Shown one piece after another: positions 54,475 through 61,973 of a DNA stretch of 64,000 bases; the first letter of the stretch is position 1; every line of letters starts with the position of its first letter. Under the pieces are notes generated by a model. The model was not told the origin of the DNA and did no database searches. It worked only from the letters and a program-made list of their open reading frames with translations. The stretch comes from Sphaerolaimus hirsutus (lineage: Eukaryota > Nematoda > Chromadorea > Monhysterida > Sphaerolaimidae). Location of the stretch: positions 29,700,794 to 29,764,793 of the forward strand of contig OZ038450.1 of assembly GCA_964036195.1 (NCBI GenBank). The letters are read 5' to 3'. A program made the translations under genes and the position numbers.

Positions 54475-54822
54475 GTCTGGGGATGGAAAAAACAGGGATT
54501 TTTCCTAAACACCCCGTTTTTAAAACGACAACAGCGTTTTTTAAACGTTTTTCTTAATAAAGCCGTTTTGGAGACCCACGCTCATGCCTAGTGTGGACGC
54601 ATTTTGTTGTACATTGGCCGATTTTCATGCCGTTTGAGTATGTTTGGTTCTGGCGTCGGGGCTACGACCGAAATTTTTGTTACCTCGAACAATCCCCAAC
54701 TCTCGAGATAAGGGGGGTCTATGAAAACGCACTTATTTTATATGGCCGATCTGTCCGATTGATTTTGAAGTTGACAAGAAAAGTGGCGTCGGCACTTAAA
54801 ATTACCCCCCCCCCCCCCGCAG

Positions 54823-55069
54823 AGCCACCCACTGTGCAGCGATCATAAGCGACTACCTAGACCAGCGGAAACAGTCGCATCTGGCAACTTCACAACACAG
54901 AAGTACGACAGAAAAAGTGACAAATGACAAAATTGGCAGTGACAATGACAATGACAACTTTGAAACGCCTAGAAGTAAGGCTGATGTCGTAACGTGCAGA
55001 AATGCGACAAAAAGAAAGTTGTTCATCGAGGGTGGTTTGCTGTCGGATAATGAGGGTACTGCTGTGTGA
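54823..55069 (+). CDS. BSCL2: Seipin exon 6 (terminal)
   Basis: Acceptor after a C-run (CCCCGCAG), one base completing a Lys codon, then 81 codons to TGA. The peptide starts ATHCAAIISDYLDQRKQSH and continues as an acidic Asn/Asp/Thr-rich cytoplasmic tail. Variable C-terminal tails are normal for seipins. No AATAAA was found close downstream. Confidence 0.75.
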
Positions 55070-55300
55070 TTTGATAAGGAATCTTTGCTGTTAAGTAGTG
55101 TGTTTGAATAAGTCCACAGTCAAATGTCATGTAAAATGTCAATTTTTTTAAAAACGGGAAAATATTTTAGTACCTGAACTTTTTACATCTTACATGATAT
55201 TTGTCAAAATTGTAAAGCATTTTACATTAGACAATTCCTTCCATCATTCCTTCATTTACCATCACATTGATTCATATTGTGCCCACACTGGTTTCAACAA

Positions 55301-55698
55301 CCGTATTTCCTCGAAATACCCCCCGGGGGGTGATTGTTTCATAGTAATCCCGAGAGGGGGGGGGGTTATTATTTCGTAAGAAATTTTTTGAAATCCTAGT
55401 ACAAAATCGTTGTTTGCGATGTGCGCTGGGGTAGAAAAATGCATCAATAACTGACATGTATAGACTCCTGTAGACTAATAGTAGTACGTAGATGGTATAA
55501 ACACTGTTCTAACGTGATTCCGACATTGTTTTAACGTGTGTTCTGCACTATGCAGAACACAAACTGCAGTATTTGTCATGTACGTTAGCTGTACACTCAA
55601 TCTGGCGGGGGGTATTTCGAGGGGGGGGGGGTGATTGTTTCATAGTGGTCTCGAGAGGGGGGGGTCAAACGGGGGGGGGGTATTTCGAGGAAATACGG
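55301..55698. mobile_element. CCGTATTTCC MITE (full copy)
   Basis: CCGTATTTCCTCGAAATACC ... GGTATTTCGAGGAAATACGG, right flank TA, left flank AA. Interior nearly the reverse complement of the copy at 14,565. Confidence 0.85.
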
Positions 55699-55795
55699 TA
55701 TTCTTTGCTGATTTTAAAATCCGGGGTGTGTGGACACTTACCTCAATGCGTATCGCTTTACCTCAATTATTTGATATTGTAGAAAAGATTTTATC

Positions 55796-56222
55796 CAGGG
55801 CCGTATCCAGGGGGGGGCGGGGGGGGGCTGCAGCCCCCCCCCCCCCTCCCGGGCCGAGACCAGAAAGTGACCGAAAAATTCGACTTTTTCAACGTCTGCG
55901 TAAAAAATTTTGCGCGCAAGCGCGCATTCTTCACCAGAACAAGGTATTATCATCCGATTCGCTCCATGTGGCTGCAAATCGTTGTAAATCGTTGTGTTTT
56001 TGCTGGTTTGTATGTATATTTACATACATATACAGCGTTCCATGGCGCTGACGCCAACGCCAATGACTCCATGGCGTGGCGCCTAGTAATGGCGCCAGCG
56101 CCATGGCGCCATACCGCCACTATGTAGCTAAAATTTTAGGGGGGGGGGCTGAGCCCCCCCCCCCTCGCCGGCCTCCGTAAACAAGCAGCCCCCCCCGCTC
56201 AAAAATCCTGGATACGTCCCTG
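55796..56222. mobile_element. hAT-type MITE, CAGGGCCGTATCC / GGATACGTCCCTG ends
   Basis: Perfect 8-bp duplication ATTTTATC. Interior has CTGCAGCCCCCC, TTTTGCGCGCAAGCGCGC and TGGCGCTGACGCCAACGCC blocks. It is the best-preserved member of its family. Confidence 0.92.
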
Positions 56223-56596
56223 ATTTTATCAGCACATGTAAATACTTACAGAAAGCAATGAACTATAGTTCTAGTGTTTTTATTTATCGTTTTTATTGTC
56301 AAAATGAGTGGGCCTCCATGATTTGGATATTGTTTGTGTTTATAGATGATTTTTAAAAAGTTTTTTTTGACGTACATCAATAAATAGTTCGTAAATATGT
56401 TTTATTAGTTGTGTGATTTAAAAACTGGTTGGAAAACGTCTTGCTACCAAAATGTACAAAATGGGTATTTATTATTGAATAAATATGTTTGTGTATGAAA
56501 CCGCTTCAAAATAAATTGTTTTTGACAATCTAAATGTCAGTGTGTAAATAATTTTTTGCCTGGACATAAATTGAAAGCTGGTGCATTTCTTGGTGT

Positions 56597-56761
56597 TAGG
56601 GTTGGGACGATATATTCTATTGAATAACGATATCAAAAAAATCAAATATCGACTTTCAAATCAGATATCGAACATTTTCTCCCATTGAATATCGAGGGTC
56701 TATATCGATATCGAATAACGAGTATCTGAAAAAATATCGAAAAGTCATATCGTCCCAACTG
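56597..56761. mobile_element. TAGGGTTGGGA MITE, CGATAT word (copy 2)
   Basis: TAGGGTTGGGACGATATA ... ATATCGTCCCAACT. Matches 13,561-13,846 in its ends. Confidence 0.7.
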
Positions 56762-56889
56762 TACTTGGAAACTCCTGTGACAGTAGTCCTGTCTGAAAGG
56801 TTGCCACTTCCAAAGTCTAAATACTTGAATTGTTGGCTCACCGCCAAGTTTCACCAAAATTTCGTCCATTTCCGTGCAATTTTAGAAAC

Positions 56890-57015
56890 ATGGAAACTCT
56901 GGATTCGTACATTGCCCGCTGTCCCAAATATTGCGGGCTGAAAATCGACGATGGTTATGGCATGTTGTCGAATTTGAGCGGTCAGAATGATGCCCTAACA
57001 TTGAGGAATTGCACT
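56890..57015 (+). CDS. JKAMP: JKAMP exon 1 with start codon
   Basis: JKAMP (JAMP) is a multi-pass ER membrane protein that links MAPK8 signalling and ER-associated degradation. ATG at 56,890 begins METLDSYIARCPKYCGLKID and continues with a Cys, matching the JKAMP N-terminus with CPG.YCGR....G. The donor GTTGGT at 57,016 gives phase 0, which fits exon 2 (GTTTGG at 57,020 is an alternative). Confidence 0.7.
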
Positions 57016-57057
57016 GTTGGTTTGGGGTGAATATGTTAGCGCTTTTAAGCCTGGTGC

Positions 57058-57378
57058 CAGTCCCAGACCCTGTAAAATGTCAAATGTCATGTAAAACTTT
57101 GGGTAAAATGGCATGTGTACGTGGCCTCGCACGGATTTATGTCTCGTGTTGTAAGCGTGCCAATGATTTCAAAATCATGCGATTTCCGTAAAAAGATGGA
57201 AAAAATTCATCGATGTGAATATGTTAATGAAAAACATTATAACAATCAATTTCGTCATATTTTTATGAAACTCGCACCATCGTTGGCACACTTCCAGCGG
57301 GAACCAAGCGTGCAAGGTGTAAAGTAACCGGAGTACACGTGACTTGACACTGCATGACATTTTACAGGGTCTGGGACT
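57058..57378. mobile_element. MITE with GTCCCAGACCCTGTAAAATG ends
   Basis: GTCCCAGACCCTGTAAAATG and CATTTTACAGGGTCTGGGAC are inverted ends. It lies in JKAMP intron 1. Confidence 0.75.
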
Positions 57379-57529
57379 GCTTCCAGGTGCCTGTGCGAAT
57401 CGATTTGATGCGTCCACGATCGAAAGTCGATAGTTAAAGATTGCTAAATCGAGTTGGATCATTTTTTCACCGAGTGTTTACCTGCACCTGGAAACCTTTA
57501 CATTGACCAAAATCATAGATAGGTAAAAT

Positions 57530-57600
57530 TTTCGCGGTAGAAATCGAACCCAGCTACCTACGTGTGCGCGCTGCGCAAACACGCTAACCTCTAAGCCATA
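57530..57600 (-). tRNA. tRNA-like sequence, probably a SINE head or tRNA pseudogene
   Basis: On the minus strand ATGGCTTAGAGGTTAGCG resembles an A box and D arm, and GGGTTCGATTTC resembles a B box, about 35 bases apart. The presumed anticodon arm (GTGTTTGCGCAGCGCGCACAC) is over-long and palindromic, so a functional tRNA is unlikely. Confidence 0.5.
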
Positions 57601-58614
57601 TATTAGCTCTTACCAAGAACGTATCCAGGGGGGGGGAGCCCCCCTTCCCGGGGTGAGACCTAAAAAGTACCGGAAAATGCAACTTTTCCGATATAGTTTT
57701 CGATATTTCTTAAAAATTTTGCGCGCAAGCGCGCAATTTCTTCCCCGTGCAGTGTATTTTCAGCGGATCGCCCCTGTAAACCAAAATCCTTGGAAATGAA
57801 TACATTTTTCCGAATTTCGCTGTATATGTATGCATATTTACATACATATAAAGCGGTTCCTGGCGCTGGCGCCAACGCCAATAGCGCCATGGCGTGGCGC
57901 TTTTGTATGGCGCTAGCGCCAAAACGCTTTTCCGTCCCTATATAGGGAAAAACTTTAGGGAGGGGGAGCCCCCGCCGTTCGCCGGCCCCCGTAAACACGC
58001 AGCCCCCCCCCCCCTATGGTTGGGAATTTCAAAATTTTCGGTTCCGGTTCTCGGTTCTCGGTTCCAAAAGATTTCGGTTCGGGTATCGGTTCTCGGTTCC
58101 TGAAAATTTTCGGTCCCGGTTCTCGGTTCGGTTCTTAAACTCGGTTCCGGTTCGGTTCTTTCGGTTCTTTCGGTTCTAAAATGATCAAAATTTCGGTTCC
58201 GGGTAATAAAATAACCGGGTATCGGGTAATAATCGGCTGAACAACAGAAAAACAATATATTTACCCAACTTTACATGTGTAAGTACATTGGTTGGATATT
58301 TCATACTACAGGAGCATATCACAGCTTAATATTTCATGGTAGAATGCAGAAATCAGAGTTGTTATAAAAATACTGGTATTTAAAAAAAGTGTAAAAGCCA
58401 ACATATACGTTTTCTGTACTCGCGTACTTACAAAAAGTCCACGAGTAAATTAGTACTGGTATTTTTTTCTGGAGGAAACGTAAATGTATTTATGTAGTAC
58501 GAGTACGAGGTGAGTACGCGTATTATTTTGAGTACAAACATAAATAACTTTTGCCAACTACGGTTGAAACTGCGACAAAACCAATGAAAACTACTACCAG
58601 TGATACTGTGTATA

Positions 58615-58798
58615 CTGCAGCGACATTACACCTTACAATGAAATCTACCATATCCCATCTGAATAAACGAAGATACATAAAAAAATTCATCATATTTATC
58701 AAAGCAATTTGGTAAATATGCTGAAATTTTGTTATGTTTGTTCTTTTATTCAGGTGGGATATGGTAGATTTCATTGTAAGGTGTAATGTTGCTGGAGT
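58615..58798. mobile_element. Palindromic MITE, GCGACATTACACC ends (copy 2)
   Basis: Matches 21,877-22,052, including ATGAAATCTACCATATCCCA and its complement. Confidence 0.75.
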
Positions 58799-58801
58799 AT
58801 A

Positions 58802-59209
58802 CCGTATTTCCTCGAAATACCCCCCGGGGGGTGATTGTTTCATAGTGGTCCCGAGAGGGGGAGGGGTTAAACGAGGGGGGGGTTATTATTTCACAAGAAA
58901 ATTTTTGAAAACCAAGTACGAAATTGTCGTCTGAAACGTACGCAGACGGCGAAAAATGCAACAAAAACCGCCATTTATAAGGTTCTGTAGACTAATATTA
59001 GTATGTATGCGGTATGTACACTGTTCTAACGTGACACCGACATTGTTTTAACGTGTGTTCTGCAGTACACAGAACATAAACTACAGTTATTGTCATGTAC
59101 GTTCCCTTTACACTCAATTTGGGGGGGTATTTCGAGGGGGGGGGTGATTGTTTCATAGTGGTCTCGAAAGGGGGGGTCAAACGAGGGGGGGTATTTCGAG
59201 GAAATACGG
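58802..59209. mobile_element. CCGTATTTCC MITE (full copy)
   Basis: CCGTATTTCCTCGAAATACC ... GGTATTTCGAGGAAATACGG with TA flanks. Very similar to 55,301-55,698. Confidence 0.88.
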
Positions 59210-59574
59210 TATGTGAAATTACACGCTCCCGCGCAATCATTTTGCAAACAGATGAATTTTGCAATTCTGAACCAAGATGTTCAGTTGCTGTTTAAAGGCT
59301 TAGATGTAGGTGTTGAAGTAGAAGTAGTAGAAAATTTCGGTTCTTTGGGGTATTTACTTCGGTTCCGGGTATAAGTGCCGGTTCTCGGTTCCGGTTCGGT
59401 TCTCAAGCTCGGTTCCGGTTCGGTTCTCAAGCTCGGTTCCGGTTCTCGGTTCCAAAATAGTGCTCGGTTCTCAATTCGGTTCGGTTCGGGTCGGTTCGGT
59501 TCCCCTACCCCCCCCCCCCGCTCAAAAATCCTGGATACGTCCCTGCCTCTTACCGTAATCTCTCTTCTTCCCAG

Positions 59575-59750
59575 GCCTGCCCATGGGGCACGCGCGCATT
59601 TGATGGGCTGGAATGTTCAAAATGCGATGAATATTTAACAGTTTACGATTGGCTTTATCTTCTGTTTTGCGCCTTGTTGCCCCTAGTTGGGAATGTCACA
59701 ATTGTGTTGAAATTGTACATGAAAAACGCTGGGGATGGTGATGGTGAAAA
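59575..59750 (+). CDS. JKAMP: JKAMP exon 2
   Basis: Acceptor TCTTCTTCCCAG, phase 0. CPWGTRAFDGLECSKC matches the JKAMP CPRG.R.....C..C cysteine motif. YDWLYLLFCALLPLVGN matches the YDWLYLGFMAMLPLV first membrane span. Donor GAAAA|GTGAGT leaves two bases. Later exons with the remaining spans were not found before the gypsy element at the right edge. Confidence 0.85.
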
Positions 59751-59969
59751 GTGAGTTTGGGGTTGTTTTGTTGTTACTGTTTTTTTTCAGGGGTACCCAG
59801 GATTTTAACGTTCACGGTGGCTAGCAAATAGCTATTACAGAGGAGCAGCTGAAACATTTTTGATTTTGGGGGTTCAATATGCTTTTACAAATCAGATTAA
59901 GGGGAAAGCCGTCAAAGAATAGGTATATCAGCACGTTATATAGCCAAAAATGGAGAACTTTTGCAATAA

Positions 59970-60285
59970 GGCAGTGGCGTAGCCAGGGGGCGGGGGGCGG
60001 CCGCCCCCCCCCCTTCCCGGGCCGGACAGAAAAGTTGGCGGGAATGGCACATTTCTATAGCCATTTTATAGGTAGATCGAAAAAAAATTGCGCGCAAGCC
60101 TGTAGTATCCTTAGGTACGCGTCCGGACTATCAATACCGTAACAAATTACTAAATTCGGAGCCAATTTTCAAACGTTTTGGTAAATATATGTTCTTATTT
60201 TGTAGACATTGGCGCCAGCGCCATAACACCATTCCGCCATTGTACGGGCCAAATTTTAGGGGGGGGGGGCGCCGCCGCCGACAGT
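59970..60285. mobile_element. GTGGCGTAGCCAGG MITE fragment
   Basis: GGGGGCGGCCGCCCCCCC, a short TTGCGCGCAAGC block and GGCGCCAGCGCC words place it near the CGTATCCAGG group. The right end is replaced by the array at 60,286. Confidence 0.5.
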
Positions 60286-60452
60286 GTAGCATTCCGCAAA
60301 AAAGCCCATTCCGCATTTTTGCCCATCCCGCAAATTATGTGACCCATCCCGCAAATGTGCCCATTCCGCAAACAGGTGATGCAACTTGCGGGATGGGCCA
60401 TTTGCGGAATGGGCACATTTGCGGGATGGGCAAAAATGCGGAATGGGCTAGG
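60286..60452. repeat. CCCATTCCGCAAA word array in mirror orientation
   Basis: CCCATTCCGCA and CCCATCCCGCAAA words run to about 60,370, then their complements TGCGGAATGGGC and GCGGGATGGGC follow. A half-copy is near 10,582-10,602. Confidence 0.65.
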
Positions 60453-60599
60453 TATCCCCCCCCCCCCCCCCGCAGTCCGCACATGTGATGTTACCAAGCG
60501 CGGCCCGGGGGGGGGCGAGCAGCCGCGCTTACCGCTTACGGTCGCAACAAAAATGTTTCAATTGTTTCAAGTGTTTTCAATCACCCCCCCCCCATGCAG

Positions 60600-60755
60600 C
60601 AAACAACAAGCGGCGGCATCGGCTGGCTGACAATGGTTTTAGGGGTGGCCCGGGTTTCTGGCGCGTTTCCAGCGCGACCCCGGGTCGCGGTGAAGGGAGG
60701 ATTCGTTTTTTGACAAGTAATTAGTGTTTTACGTTTTGTTTCAAGTGTTAATAAA
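60600..60755 (+). other. Possible terminal exon with AATAAA signal
   Basis: CCCCATGCAG acceptor at 60,599, short open frames (one basic, ending at TAG 60,722), and a canonical AATAAA at 60,750-60,755. If spliced to JKAMP exon 2 in phase, it gives a short tail ending at TGA. That would produce a truncated JKAMP form; alternatively it is unrelated. Confidence 0.35.
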
Positions 60756-61328
60756 GCCAAGTAAAATCATTTCCACAGTTTTCAACCAGCTTCTTTATAA
60801 GAGGGCTTTGTAGCCATATTTTCGGTGGCCAGTTGAATAAATACAAAATAGTATCAGGGGTTGCAAATACATAATCGTTTCCATGCATTAACAAGTACAT
60901 CAGATTTACATGATAAAAACAAGCAATTAAATATTACCTTTGTTTACCAATTACCTGTGTGTGCAGTGTAAATACTCACAATCAAAATGGGTTTGTTGAG
61001 AAAGGTAGCAGTCAGACTGAAGTCCCAAGGGACCTGAATCCTGAACCAGGGTCTCCAATAAATACATGTATTCTCCATAGGCCATGATCTTATAGGTAGT
61101 GCACTTTGTGGCTTGATGAAATTCTAGAATTGAATACCAACTGATTGTCTATTTCACTGCACACACGTTCTTTTATGCACAATTATTTTGGGGGGGTAAA
61201 CTTCACAGGTGGGTGACATTCTAAACAGGTAAAATTCTCAAACAAAAGACGTAATTAAATATAGGTGGCATCATGCAAATTACCCTTCAAAAAGTGTCAA
61301 AAAGTACATTTTACGATGCCCTAGGTAG
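60756..61328. other. Non-coding DNA left of the gypsy element
   Basis: AT-rich, with GTGTCAAAAAGTACATTTTAC words near 61,290. No exon recognised. Confidence 0.4.
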
Positions 61329-61647
61329 TGTAATTTGCATGACGCCAGATTACATCTGCTCGTCATGATATTTACGTCGTCAGAAACTGGACTTGCCGAC
61401 GTACTCTGCGTGCTGCACCCCTTCAAACTCGGACATAGATACACAGTTTTTGGGGTGGCGGTGCGTGCACGCGTAGTACGTCGGCGGCGCGAAATTGGGC
61501 CGCTGCGCGGCGTGTAATTTGTAAAAATGGGAGTTTTTACGGCGTCGGCGGCAAAATCATTGGGATGTCAACTCTAGCCGCTAGAGTTGACATCAGATCG
61601 AAAAATGGTGTGGCACTGGCGCTAGCGCCATGGGCGTGCCCGCTACA
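61329..61647 (-). repeat. 3' LTR of a Ty3/gypsy element
   Basis: On the minus strand it begins TGTAGCGGGC directly after the purine run AGGAAGGGGCGAA (61,648-61,660), the polypurine tract. It ends AAATTACA, giving TG..CA termini and about 319 bp. It contains a perfect palindrome of two 15-bp arms around one base (GATGTCAACTCTAGC) at 61,563-61,594. The 5' LTR lies beyond the window. Confidence 0.75.
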
Positions 61648-61973
61648 TTCGCCCCTTCCTAGACACTGTAGCGACCTCGCACAGGCCTTGATAAATTCGT
61701 ATAATAATTGAAACTGCGAACAACAACGGGGTGTGTAAACCTTGGAATAGTGAGCAGGTTTTTTAGCTCCGTTTTTTACAAGTGTGATACTTTTGTGATG
61801 TAGTTCTGGGAAAGGTTTGTATTTTGTGGTTTTCACACCCTCAACAATAAGTGAATATACATACAAAGTCATGTTCAGTTCACATCTGCGCGATGATTAT
61901 AGGTTATATGAATAAATCGATCAATTGTCCTAGTTCAAGTTTAGCATTTTGGGGTTATCCATGGAGTTATGAT

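Larger units (their letters stand above)
58015..59506. mobile_element. GGTTCTCGGTTCC-word element
   Basis: Iterated GGTTCCGGTTCTC words at 58,035-58,205 and 59,335-59,505 flank a core. Pieces of the core (TACTACAGGAGCATATCACAG, ACAAAACCAATGAAAACTAC) are homologous to the cores at 51,809 and 19,602. The right end reads GGTTCGGTTCCCCTA. It is interrupted by 58,615-58,798 and 58,802-59,209. Confidence 0.75.
57614..59545. mobile_element. hAT-type CGTATCCAGG MITE split by nested elements
   Basis: Starts CAAGAACGTATCCAGG, ends CCTGGATACGTCCCTG, flanked by GCTCTTAC and CCTCTTAC. The left part (to about 58,014) and right part (59,507-59,545) are separated by a GGTTCC-word element that itself contains two further MITEs. 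Confidence 0.85.

Noticed and set aside
57530..57600. Functional tRNA gene
   Set aside because: A and B boxes are present but the anticodon arm is over-long and palindromic, and the acceptor stem does not pair well.
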